Positions 56,157-64,000 of a DNA stretch of 64,000 bases are shown here, piece after piece. The position numbers and the translations under genes are program-made. Below the pieces are notes generated by a model that saw only the letters and a program-made list of their open reading frames with translations, searched no databases and was not told the origin of the DNA. Origin of the DNA: Lysinibacillus sp. FSL W8-0992 (GTDB lineage Bacteria; Bacillota; Bacilli; Bacillales_A; Planococcaceae); the NCBI RefSeq assembly GCF_038008685.1, contig NZ_JBBOZQ010000001.1:434001-498000 (forward strand), given 5' to 3'. The stretch's first letter is position 1, and each line of letters begins with the position of its first letter.

Positions 56157-56846
56157 TTAAACATCTACCTTTTCGATATTGCGAATTGCTAAATAGGCAA
56201 TAACTATACCTATAATCGCTAATGTTATTGGGATTACGATAATATCATTCAATGAAAAAGTGCCCGTATTTGAAGAAACAACCATCACGATTAAAAGAGA
56301 TGACAGTATTGTTGTTGGCACGGAGTATTTTTTCATACCAAAATACAATGGAATAAGGGCCATACTGGATGCCGCTACAGCATTCATTACTACTGAAGGA
56401 ATGCGCTGTATAATCATTGCATTTGTCAATGTATCTGGGATTAATTGAAAGTTCTCGCTAATCATAAGAAAAATCACTGTAATAAATATATTTGAAAGGA
56501 TAATAGCGCTAAATGTAAATAATATAACAATGGCAAGCTTTGCTGCGATTAGTTTTTTTCTATTTATAGGATACATAAATGCAGTTATTATTGTTTTATT
56601 TTTATATTCGCCAATAATAAGTTTCGCAATTAATGTAGCCGCAAAAATAATAAATACACATCTTACAAAAGAATCAATGACTGTTAAAGCGATAGGATAG
56701 TTTTCTAAACCAGCGTCACCTTCTATTTTTGAAATAACTAAAATCATAAACATAAAACCTAATATAGCGACATTGGCAATAATAGCAGCTGTCACATACG
56801 AGCCTAAATGGTTTTTTTTCATTTCTAAACGCATTAAATTAAGCAT
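56157..56846 (-). CDS. ABC transporter permease, antibiotic-protection type
   Basis: About 229 residues (start 56846 after GGAGGTGG) with six hydrophobic helices. The early MLNLMRLEMKKNHLGSY and the GEYKNKTIITAFMYPINRKKLIAAK loop match the ABC-2-like permeases that accompany BcrA/lantibiotic-immunity ATPases. It overlaps the ATPase gene by eight bases. With the two-component genes upstream it forms a probable peptide-antibiotic defence unit. Confidence 0.85.
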   Translation of the reverse strand: MLNLMRLEMKKNHLGSYVTAAIIANVAILGFMFMILVISKIEGDAGLENYPIALTVIDSFVRCVFIIFAATLIAKLIIGEYKNKTIITAFMYPINRKKLIAAKLAIVILFTFSAIILSNIFITVIFLMISENFQLIPDTLTNAMIIQRIPSVVMNAVAASSMALIPLYFGMKKYSVPTTILSSLLIVMVVSSNTGTFSLNDIIVIPITLAIIGIVIAYLAIRNIEKVDV

Positions 56847-57762
56847 GGATACCACCTCCATTGATTAACTTCAAGAAATAATCCTCTAAAGAACTTGTTT
56901 TCCTACTAATCTCTTCAATTTCAATATCATGTTCTATTAACGTTTTGGATAGTATTTTTTGTGAAACGGACATATCGTATATTCGAATACAGCGCTCATC
57001 AATGCATTTAAAATTGGTGATGCGTAATTGACTATCTAAAATAAAGGCAGCCTTTTTTCCCTCACTGACAATTAGTTCAATAAAATCTGTTTGGCTATGC
57101 CTTACATGCTCCATCGAAACTTCAGCAATTAACCTGCCATTATTAATGACCCCAATTGTATCAGCCATTTGCTCAATTTCAGCTAAAATATGACTGGAAA
57201 CAATAATCGTAATGCCATATTCTTTACTTAACATCTTGAATAATTCTCTTAGCTCTCTTATACCAACTGGATCAAGACCATTAATAGGTTCATCTAAAAT
57301 TAGCAACTCTGGTTTAGTCATTATTGCACGTGCAATACCTAAACGTTGTTTCATTCCTAACGAAAAATCCCTTACTCTTTTGCCATCCACATTCGTTAGC
57401 TTTACTAAATCGAGAACATGGCCGATTTCATTTTTATCGTAATAACCCATATATTCGCAATGTAATTCAAGGTTTTCTTGTGCTGTTAACTTTTCATAGA
57501 AAATGGGATATTCAATGATTGTGCCCATTCTTTTTAGCACTTCGTACGACCGTTCCGTTAATTTTTCACCGAAGATTTCAATTTCCCCACTTGTCGGTTT
57601 GGCCAGATTAGTTAACATTTTCATAATCGTTGTTTTCCCCGCTCCATTTGGACCCAAAAAACCATATATCTCTCCTCTCTTAACATGCATATCGACTGTA
57701 GAAACCACTTCGTTTCCATCATAAACTTTTGTAAGCTGATTTGTTTTTACAATATACGCCAT
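56839..57762 (-). CDS. ABC transporter ATP-binding protein, BcrA-like
   Basis: A 307-residue ATPase: Walker A GPNGAGKTT (about 36-44), signature FSLGMKQR, Walker B LLILDEPING, H-loop SSHILAE. The MGTIIEYPIFYEKLTAQENL segment is typical of bacitracin and lantibiotic exporters. It follows the histidine kinase gene by about 136 bases, across a terminator-like hairpin, so it can be transcribed separately. Confidence 0.92.
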   Translation of the reverse strand: MAYIVKTNQLTKVYDGNEVVSTVDMHVKRGEIYGFLGPNGAGKTTIMKMLTNLAKPTSGEIEIFGEKLTERSYEVLKRMGTIIEYPIFYEKLTAQENLELHCEYMGYYDKNEIGHVLDLVKLTNVDGKRVRDFSLGMKQRLGIARAIMTKPELLILDEPINGLDPVGIRELRELFKMLSKEYGITIIVSSHILAEIEQMADTIGVINNGRLIAEVSMEHVRHSQTDFIELIVSEGKKAAFILDSQLRITNFKCIDERCIRIYDMSVSQKILSKTLIEHDIEIEEISRKTSSLEDYFLKLINGGGIHA

Positions 57763-57860
57763 TTAAACCTCTCCCTCATTTGTGGCTTTCTTTATTATAA
57801 GAAGTAAAACTCTCTATTTTATTACTTGATTCTTACAAATTCCTTAAGAGAAGAAGAAAA

Positions 57861-57889
57861 GCCTCTAGAGCATTTTTAGCTCTACAGGC
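57861..57889 (-). terminator. Terminator of the two-component genes
   Basis: Arms at 57861-57871 and 57879-57889 pair as GCCT and AGAGC with a two-base mismatch between; on the minus strand TTTTCTTCTTCTC follows. It separates the kinase gene from the ABC genes. Confidence 0.7.
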
Positions 57890-57898
57890 AGGGCTAGA

Positions 57899-58834
57899 TT
57901 AGTACATCATTCTTTTTAATGAAATCGTAAAAACCGTCTTTTCATAAGGGATGCTTTTCAGTTGGATTGTACCATTCATTATTTCTACAAGTCGCTTTGT
58001 TATCGTTAGACCTAGCCCACTACCTTGAAATGATTTATTTCTTGAGTCTTCAAGCGTATACATCCTTTCAAATACGCTGTCTATATGATATTCATCAATA
58101 CCTTTCCCACAATCCCAGACATCAATATAAACATCGGTAGCGTCATTTCTTACTGTTAGCCCAATTACACGACCTTCAGCCCCGTAAGCAATCGCATTGG
58201 CGATTAAATTGTTTAACACTCTTTCTAACGCATCCTCGTTGCCTAGAGCATAAATCGGTGTTTCAGGTATGTTAATGTCTATATGAAGGCCTACCGACAT
58301 CACCATATCGTAAAATGACAAAATATTTTTGCGGCATATTTCACTTACGTTTACTTTTGTTATTGGGTATTCTGTATCGCCCGCTTCAATTTTTGCCAAA
58401 TCAAAAAATGTATGAATAAGCTTCAATACTTCCTCCGTTTTTAAATGGATTCCTGAAAGTAAGCGATTTTGTTCTGCATCTTTTAGCGAATGTTGTAGCT
58501 GCAACATTTCTGTATAGCCTAGCACAACTGTTAACGGCGTTTTTAAATCATGCGAAATATTGGCAAGCATCTTTTTCATTGAACTTTCCGTTTTTCGATG
58601 TTTGGCTAATATTTTGTGCGTATCATTCAGTAATGCATTTATAGTAGTAAGCAGTTGCTGTAGTTCTTGATTCGATGTAGCAACTAAAATTTTCTCGTTT
58701 GATTGTTCGTTTATAATAGCTTTTAGTTTGGTGTGCATATATTTGAGCGTAACGTTTTGCTCACGTTTTCTTTTCAGCTGCAAAAGAATGATTGTTAAGA
58801 GAAAAAGAATAATGGTAGATAAAAATAGTATCAT
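57899..58834 (-). CDS. Sensor histidine kinase with a minimal membrane anchor
   Basis: A 311-residue kinase. One N-terminal membrane helix (residues 2-20) with essentially no extracellular domain, a coiled coil (25-85), the phospho-acceptor His95 in NISHDLKTPLTV, then N box, DCGKGI and GSGLGLTI ATP-lid motifs. With no sensor domain of its own it may take its signal from the ABC transporter or the membrane. It starts just before the response-regulator stop and is coupled to it. Confidence 0.9.
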   Translation of the reverse strand: MILFLSTIILFLLTIILLQLKRKREQNVTLKYMHTKLKAIINEQSNEKILVATSNQELQQLLTTINALLNDTHKILAKHRKTESSMKKMLANISHDLKTPLTVVLGYTEMLQLQHSLKDAEQNRLLSGIHLKTEEVLKLIHTFFDLAKIEAGDTEYPITKVNVSEICRKNILSFYDMVMSVGLHIDINIPETPIYALGNEDALERVLNNLIANAIAYGAEGRVIGLTVRNDATDVYIDVWDCGKGIDEYHIDSVFERMYTLEDSRNKSFQGSGLGLTITKRLVEIMNGTIQLKSIPYEKTVFTISLKRMMY

Positions 58835-58838
58835 ACGC

Positions 58839-59531
58839 CTAGCCCTCTAATTTATAGCCAATTCCCCAAAGTGTTTTAATATACTTTGGGTTGGAAGGGT
58901 CATCTTCAATTTTTTCTCGCAATCTTCTTATATGCACATTAATAATATTTTCATCACCATAATATTCATCATTCCATATGAGTTGATAGATTTGCTGTTT
59001 AGTAAATACGCGATTACGATTTGTGATAAATAGCTTTAAAATCGCAAATTCCTTTGAAGTTAGTTTCACCTGTTGTTGGTCTTTTTCAACTGAGAAATTA
59101 ACGATATCAATCACCAAGTTACCGATAGTCAATGTCACCTTCGTTTCCTCCATCGAGCTTGAATATTGTGTAGCCCTTCGTATTGCAGCTTTCACACGCG
59201 CTGAAAATTCCAACATTGAAAATGGTTTTGCAATATAATCATCCGCTCCTAATCCAAGACCTAATGCTTTATCTACATCACTGTCTTTTGCTGACATCAT
59301 AATAATAGGTAGCGCTTCTTTTTCTCGAATTATTTTTAACACTTCTAATCCATCTAGTTTAGGCATCATAATATCCAAAATAACTAAATCAAACGTTTTA
59401 CTTAAACAAATTTGCACTGCTTCTTCACCATTTGTAACGGATGTAACGGCAAAGCCCTCCATTGTTAAAAACTTGTCGACCATTTCTCGGATGTCCTCAT
59501 CGTCTTCAACAAGTAATATATGTTTTTGCAT
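58839..59531 (-). CDS. OmpR family response regulator
   Basis: A 230-residue regulator (start 59531 after AGAGGTG). The receiver carries the acidic pocket VEDDED and phospho-site Asp53 in LVILDIMMPK. The winged-helix DNA-binding domain ends with VHIRRLREKIEDDPSNPKYIKTLWGIGYKLEG. It pairs with the downstream kinase and probably switches on the BcrA-like ABC genes. Confidence 0.93.
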   Translation of the reverse strand: MQKHILLVEDDEDIREMVDKFLTMEGFAVTSVTNGEEAVQICLSKTFDLVILDIMMPKLDGLEVLKIIREKEALPIIMMSAKDSDVDKALGLGLGADDYIAKPFSMLEFSARVKAAIRRATQYSSSMEETKVTLTIGNLVIDIVNFSVEKDQQQVKLTSKEFAILKLFITNRNRVFTKQQIYQLIWNDEYYGDENIINVHIRRLREKIEDDPSNPKYIKTLWGIGYKLEG

Positions 59532-59636
59532 GTTAGGCACCTCTTCTCAATAAAGCATTATCTTTAATTCCCATCTGCTTGAACAGTTTTACATTTTTAT
59601 CCTGTCTCTATATAGCTTACCATATGTTTTTTTTAA

Positions 59637-59720
59637 AGTGACAGGCACTCAAACAATTCTCAAACAATTTACCAAGCTAAAATCACACTCCAGCGCCGCA
59701 CACAACGGAAATCAACGGCA
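59637..59720. repeat. Dispersed repeat copy
   Basis: Motif at 59637-59670 with the doubled CTCAAACAATTT tail, as at 14416. It is followed by CCAGCGCCGCACACAACGG and AAATCAACGGCAAATAAATA, resembling the AGTGCCGCCCGTAGCG and AAAATCAACGTCAATTAAATG stretch at 10138-10170. Confidence 0.75.
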
Positions 59721-59727
59721 AATAAAT

Positions 59728-59761
59728 AAAAGCTGCCCTATAAACTAATAGGACAGCTTTT
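59728..59761 (-). terminator. Terminator of lysP
   Basis: A 14-base stem with one mismatch (59728-59741 with 59748-59761), T-rich on the minus strand; it ends just at the lysP stop. Confidence 0.8.
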
Positions 59762-59765
59762 ATTT

Positions 59766-61229
59766 CTATTTTTCTACTTTTAAATCACACTTTTGCAGTG
59801 GAATCATTTTAGTTTTATGTTTTATTTTATAGCCTAACCACAAGACGATAAACAGCGGTATACCGATATATGAAACAAGAACGCCGTACCAGTCAATTGA
59901 ATCGCCTGTGAAAGCTGTGTAGTTTTGACCAATTACAACAATCATACACACTGTAAATGCAAAGAGTGGCCCAAATGGATATAGCTTTGCTTTATATGGT
60001 AGTAATTTTGGGTCTATGCCTTGTGCTTCAAAAGCTCTACGGAAACGGTAATGACTAAAGGCAATACCAAGCCATGCAATAAAGCCTGACATCCCAGATG
60101 CGTTTAAAAGCCACATATAGACAACGCCATCACCAAAGAATGATGCTAAAAATGCTAAGCAACCTACTGCTAATGTCAGCAGTAATGCGTAAATTGGAAT
60201 TCCGCGACGGCTTAGCTTAGCGAAAATCTTAGGTGCATGTCCATCTACTGCTAATTGCCATAACATACGTGATGATGCATATAATCCTGAATTACCAGCA
60301 GACAACATCGCCGTTAAAATAATGGCATTCATTAATGAAGCAGCAAAGGCAATTCCTAAGCGATCAAACACTAATGTGAATGGTGAAACAGCAATATCTT
60401 CAGATAATAAACGAGCATCTGTAAATGGAATTAACATCCCAATAGCTGCAATGGCTAAAATGTAAAATAAAATAATACGCCAGAAGACGGACTTAACAGC
60501 CTTCGGAATATTTTTACCAGGATCATCAGTTTCCCCAGCAGTTATCCCTAATAGCTCTGTCCCTTGGAACGAGAAACCTGCTGCTAGAAATATACCGAAT
60601 GTAGCAAGGAAGCCACCGTGGAATGGTCCATCACTTATAAAGAAATTCGTAAAGCCTACAGGAGCTTGTCCACCTAAAATACCGAAAATCATCAATAGGC
60701 TGACGATAATGAAAACAATAACAGTCACAACTTTTATCATTGCGAACCAATATTCACTTTCACCATAGCTTTTTACAGATAGTAAATTAAATGTTAGTAC
60801 AATCGCAATAAATATGACTGTCCATAGTGCCGAAGAGCTGTCTGGGAACCAGTACTTCATTATAAGAGAAACTGCTGCAATTTCAGCGGCAATTGTAATC
60901 GCCCAGTTATACCAGTAGTTCCAGCCAAGCGCAAAGCCAAGCGCTGGATCTACAAATTTTGTTGCATACGTACTAAATGAACCTGATGAAGGCATATAAG
61001 CTGCCATTTCACCTAAGCTTGTCATTAAGAAGTACACCATAATGCCGATTAATGCATAAGCAAGAAGTGCACCACCTGGTCCAGCCTGCGCTATTGCACC
61101 ACCACTTGCTAGAAATAGCCCAGTTCCAATCGTACCGCCTAACGAAATCATTGTAATATGGCGGCTTTTTAATTCTTTTTTCAACTCTGGTGCTTTATGA
61201 CCGAGCTGATTAGTTTTTATCTCACTCAC
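59766..61229 (-). CDS. lysP: Lysine-specific amino acid permease
   Basis: A 487-residue, 12-helix APC permease. The start is the GTG at 61229, ten or so bases after AAGGAAGG; the longer frame runs into the riboswitch terminator. LKSRHITMISLGGTIGTGLF opens helix 1, and GFSFQGTELLGITAGET is the substrate-helix motif of the amino acid transporter (AAT) branch. The lysine riboswitch in its leader identifies lysine as the cargo. Confidence 0.93.
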   Translation of the reverse strand: MSEIKTNQLGHKAPELKKELKSRHITMISLGGTIGTGLFLASGGAIAQAGPGGALLAYALIGIMVYFLMTSLGEMAAYMPSSGSFSTYATKFVDPALGFALGWNYWYNWAITIAAEIAAVSLIMKYWFPDSSSALWTVIFIAIVLTFNLLSVKSYGESEYWFAMIKVVTVIVFIIVSLLMIFGILGGQAPVGFTNFFISDGPFHGGFLATFGIFLAAGFSFQGTELLGITAGETDDPGKNIPKAVKSVFWRIILFYILAIAAIGMLIPFTDARLLSEDIAVSPFTLVFDRLGIAFAASLMNAIILTAMLSAGNSGLYASSRMLWQLAVDGHAPKIFAKLSRRGIPIYALLLTLAVGCLAFLASFFGDGVVYMWLLNASGMSGFIAWLGIAFSHYRFRRAFEAQGIDPKLLPYKAKLYPFGPLFAFTVCMIVVIGQNYTAFTGDSIDWYGVLVSYIGIPLFIVLWLGYKIKHKTKMIPLQKCDLKVEK

Positions 61230-61260
61230 GTTAAAGCTTCCTTCCTTTTCTAAGAGGCAA

Positions 61261-61291
61261 AAAAATGCCATCACATGAACGTTGTGATGGC
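61261..61291 (-). terminator. Expression-platform terminator of the lysine riboswitch
   Basis: GCCATCAC/GTGATGGC stem (61291-61284 with 61274-61267 on the minus strand), then ATTTTTTTG. Confidence 0.9.
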
Positions 61292-61318
61292 TAAGTAAAT
61301 CCTCTGTTTCTTAAAAAT

Positions 61319-61485
61319 GATAGCACAACACGTTGTCCAACGTGACAGTTCTGTTCCTTTCGGAGACAGCCCCAGCATGAGGTTTTCAAGTCCCCTCACA
61401 CTTCGGCAATATTTCCTTTCAGCTAACATCTTCAATGCTTGTCATCTCCATTAGCTTACTTATAAATACCGCGACCTCTACCTCA
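61319..61485 (-). promoter_or_regulatory. Lysine riboswitch (L box)
   Basis: Minus-strand core motifs are present in order: GAGGTAGAGGTCGCGG, TTAGCTGAAAGGAAA, TTGCCGAAGTGTGAGGGG, GCTGGGGCTGTCTCCGAAAG and AACAGAACTGTCACG. These match the L-box conserved stretches (AGAGGTGCG, GCTGAAAGG, TGCCGAAG, GGCTGTC). It precedes an intrinsic terminator and the lysP gene. Limits are approximate. Confidence 0.95.
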
Positions 61486-61666
61486 ATACAAACATGAGGC
61501 ATATAATTATTAAATTTATGATGTTTCTTAGTTTAACATACGACCTAAGACATTTCAATAATACGATTAATGTTCTGTATTTTATGAATATTCTACTATT
61601 TTTATTATTGTGTTAAAGTGTTATAGTGGTTCGAATTATAATTGTTCTATCAGGGAGGTACTTATT

Positions 61667-62872
61667 TTGACAACTAACGAGGAATCTACTTATCCTAGCA
61701 GAAAGATTAACTGGAAGGGCACAACGCTTCTATTAGTCATCGGTGTAATCTTTCTTGCTTCGACATTACGTATGCCATTAACGGTTGTAGGACCAATTAT
61801 TTCCTTCATTCGTGAGGATCTCGGTATATCTAACGTACTTGCAGGCTTTCTAACAACCATTCCATTGCTTGCATTCGCGCTAGTGTCACCTATTGCCCCA
61901 GTAATAGCAAGGAAACTGGGTCTTGAATTAACACTATTTATATCAACGATTTTATTAGCACTAGGAATTGTGTTGCGTTCACTTGGAACAACAGGATTAC
62001 TCGTATTTGGTACAATGATAATAGGTGTAGCTATTTCATTTGGTAACGTCCTTATTCCAGGGCTACTTAAAATGAAATTCCCTTATCATGTTGGATTACT
62101 GATGGCATTTTTCACAATGTCCATGAACTTAACCGCTGGAATTGGCGCTGGTATTAGTTATCCCATAGCCAATGCATCTCTTGGCTGGCAAGGTGCACTT
62201 GCAATCGCTCTAGCTCTTGTCGTAGTGACGATTTTAATTTGGGTTCCACAATTAAAATTTAATAAGCCTGAACCAACTGTAGCCACTACGAAAGCACGTA
62301 TACCATTGTGGAAATCACCAGTTACTTGGGCAGTCACGGGCGCGATGGGCTTTCAATCATTATTATTTTATACAACTGCAGCTTGGATTCCAGAAATCTA
62401 TATTGCCCAAGGAATAGCCGCAGATCGTGCAGGTTGGATGTTTTCCATCATGCAAATTTCACAAGTACCTATGGCTTTAGCTGTACCAATTATCGCTAGT
62501 AAAATGACATCACAGCGACCCCTCGTTTTAATGTTTACTGCATTTTATTTCATCGGCTTTACTGGCCTTGTCATGGAATGGACTAGTCTTGCTGTACTGT
62601 GGATGATATTGCTAGGTTTAGCAGGTGGTGCTTCATTTTCTCTTGCAATGATGTTCTTTACACTTCGTACACATACGGCATTTGAGGCAGCTGATTTATC
62701 TGGCTTTGCACAATCATTAGGCTATTTATTAGCCGCAGTAGGTCCTATTTTATTTGGTTACTTACATGATTTATTTGGCGGCTGGGATACAGCTGGATGG
62801 CTATTTGTTGTCGTTGCGGCATTACTATTCTTCTGTTCGTTTAGAGCTTCTAGAAATGAATATATAAATTAA
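61667..62872 (+). CDS. CynX/NimT family MFS transporter
   Basis: A 401-residue, 12-helix MFS protein starting at TTG eight bases after GGAGG. STLRMPLTVVGPIISFIREDLG in helix 1 and LTTIPLLAFALVSPIAPVIARKLGLE are typical of the CynX/NimT (cyanate/nitroimidazole) branch. Substrates of this branch are mostly unknown. Single gene with its own terminator. Confidence 0.88.
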   Translation: MTTNEESTYPSRKINWKGTTLLLVIGVIFLASTLRMPLTVVGPIISFIREDLGISNVLAGFLTTIPLLAFALVSPIAPVIARKLGLELTLFISTILLALGIVLRSLGTTGLLVFGTMIIGVAISFGNVLIPGLLKMKFPYHVGLLMAFFTMSMNLTAGIGAGISYPIANASLGWQGALAIALALVVVTILIWVPQLKFNKPEPTVATTKARIPLWKSPVTWAVTGAMGFQSLLFYTTAAWIPEIYIAQGIAADRAGWMFSIMQISQVPMALAVPIIASKMTSQRPLVLMFTAFYFIGFTGLVMEWTSLAVLWMILLGLAGGASFSLAMMFFTLRTHTAFEAADLSGFAQSLGYLLAAVGPILFGYLHDLFGGWDTAGWLFVVVAALLFFCSFRASRNEYIN

Positions 62873-62875
62873 AAA

Positions 62876-62903
62876 AGGCAGCTCATCATACTATGAGCTG
62901 CCT
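62876..62903. terminator. Bidirectional terminator between MFS and nos
   Basis: Perfect 11-base stem (62876-62886 with 62893-62903), six-base loop, A-run on the left and T-rich on the right, between converging genes. Confidence 0.85.
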
Positions 62904-62911
62904 CTTTACAT

Positions 62912-63958
62912 TTAGTAATGCGGTTTCTGATAAAAATAATTTGGTGTATTATAAACATTGACATAAGGCTTATGAAAAATATGTGTCGTTGCAGGAGATA
63001 ACGGTGGAATCAACCAAGTCCAGTTGCCTGTTAAGTCACGGCCTGCCTTCTGCTCAGCCTCTTCAAATAGCTTAAATTGCTGTGCAGCAGTATGATGATC
63101 GACTATACTTACACCATCTTCTTTAAAGGAATGCAGAACAGCAATATTTAATTCAACTAATGCACGATCACGCCAAAGCGATGCCTGCTTTGTTGTATCG
63201 AGACCAAAAATTTCAGCGATCTTCGGTAACATATCATAACGATCATGATCAGCTAAATTGCGTGCCCCAATTTCTGTTCCCATATACCAACCATTAAAAG
63301 GAGCTGCCTGAAAATCAATACCTGCCATTTGAAAGCGCATGCTTGAAATAATCGGCACTGCATACCATTTCAACGCTAGTTTCCCCACCTGCGGATGCTC
63401 AGGATGGCGAATTGCAACTTCCAATACATCTTCACGTGGAATTGTAAATAATTGAGGTTTACGGTTATCCACCTGTATAACGAGTGGTAGTACATCAAAT
63501 GCTGTTCCTTCACCCTGCCAACCTAGTGATTCGCATACTTTTGTAAATGGCACAGAATGTGGATCACCAACGATACCAGCTTCCGTCTCATAGCCTGCGT
63601 AACGTATAAGCTGATGATTCCAAATCTTTACTCTTCCAGATGCAAATACCGTTATCGTTGGACGAATTTTACCGCCATTTGTTGCAAACCGAATATGATG
63701 TAGCAACTTCTCAAATATGCCTTGCTCATATAAAACATCGCGTGCATCCTCAACATGCAGTGAGTGCCAAAATAATCTTCCGATACATTTATTACTATTA
63801 CGCCAGGCTACTCGTGCACCAAAAGTAAGCTCCTCTGTTGAAGGAATATATACTCCCTCTTTTTCAACTTGCTGTAATCTATTTGTTAGCCATTGTGCAG
63901 ACTCATTTTGTTCCATTTGATAAAGTGTTAAAAAACGTTGTATCTCTTGTAGTTTCAT
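62912..63958 (-). CDS. nos: Nitric oxide synthase oxygenase
   Basis: A 348-residue bacterial NOS (start 63958 eight bases after GGAGG) consisting only of the oxygenase domain; electrons must come from a separate flavodoxin reductase. The heme-thiolate is Cys58 in AWRNSNKCIGRLFW. The arginine-binding Glu229 lies in GWYMGTEIGARNL, and the pterin-side C-terminus ends in IFHKPYVNVYNTPNYFYQKP. It oxidises L-arginine to citrulline and NO. Bacillus enzymes protect against oxidative stress and antibiotics. The gene stands alone. Confidence 0.95.
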   Translation of the reverse strand: MKLQEIQRFLTLYQMEQNESAQWLTNRLQQVEKEGVYIPSTEELTFGARVAWRNSNKCIGRLFWHSLHVEDARDVLYEQGIFEKLLHHIRFATNGGKIRPTITVFASGRVKIWNHQLIRYAGYETEAGIVGDPHSVPFTKVCESLGWQGEGTAFDVLPLVIQVDNRKPQLFTIPREDVLEVAIRHPEHPQVGKLALKWYAVPIISSMRFQMAGIDFQAAPFNGWYMGTEIGARNLADHDRYDMLPKIAEIFGLDTTKQASLWRDRALVELNIAVLHSFKEDGVSIVDHHTAAQQFKLFEEAEQKAGRDLTGNWTWLIPPLSPATTHIFHKPYVNVYNTPNYFYQKPHY

Positions 63959-64000
63959 GTCGTTTTCCTCCATCTAACCTCATATTAGATGAATAGAAAT

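Overview
The window is AT-rich, has strong AGGAGG-type ribosome binding sites and frequent TTG/GTG starts. It carries several Firmicutes hallmarks: a KimA potassium importer behind a c-di-AMP riboswitch, xpt-pbuX behind a guanine riboswitch, LysP behind a lysine riboswitch, a yjlC-ndh pair, YpsA and a bacterial nitric oxide synthase. The best guess is a chromosomal segment of a Bacillales species, probably Lysinibacillus or a close relative. The genus is inferred from gene content and style, not from a marker gene. No rRNA, tRNA, CRISPR array, prophage or intact insertion sequence was found.

Layout. 0.1-6.2 kb: short-chain fatty acid / ketone-body use (AtoE-like transporter; operon of a carboxymuconolactone-decarboxylase-like protein, CoA-transferase A and B, thiolase; alpha/beta hydrolase). 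6.6-9.9 kb: a Ser-type dienelactone-hydrolase-like protein, a LytTR regulator fused to a degenerate ABC ATPase, and an ABC exporter. 10-16.3 kb: ATP-grasp enzyme, GNAT, MocR regulator, EcsC-like protein, quinone oxidoreductase, small hydrolase. 16.3-24.5 kb: ndh-yjlC, then two TetR/efflux pairs (MMPL and DHA2). 24.8-33.2 kb: YpsA, an orphan, an MFS carrier, a chemoreceptor, TcyP-type cystine carrier, SDR, and the CBS-GGDEF half of a c-di-GMP gene pair. 33.2-39.6 kb: the EAL half, a small GatC/AtzG-like protein plus amidase plus PucR regulator, EamA and YitT-type membrane proteins, a frameshifted remnant and a small membrane protein. 39.9-45.1 kb: Fur-boxed siderophore ABC operon and a lipoprotein peptidase. 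45.4-51.6 kb: xpt-pbuX, kimA, mntH. 51.7-56.1 kb: paired SMR pumps, TetR, acetylpolyamine-amidohydrolase-like deacetylase and NCS1 permease. 56.1-64 kb: two-component system with ABC transporter, LysP, a CynX/NimT-type MFS and nos.

How it fits together. This is mainly a transport and stress-response region in which small units each carry their own regulator. Points that ordinary annotation does not explain well: (1) an interspersed repeat family built on a palindromic motif, AGTGCCAGGCACT followed by CAAACAATTTT, with nine copies between genes and often around a hairpin core; (2) an ATPase-dead ABC/LytTR fusion; (3) a deacetylase-permease unit facing a paired-SMR/TetR unit with matching palindromes in both control regions; (4) an amidase with a tiny translationally coupled partner; (5) an intrinsic terminator directly before the CoA-transferase operon, suggesting attenuation; (6) an EAL/CBS-GGDEF protein split into two overlapping genes.
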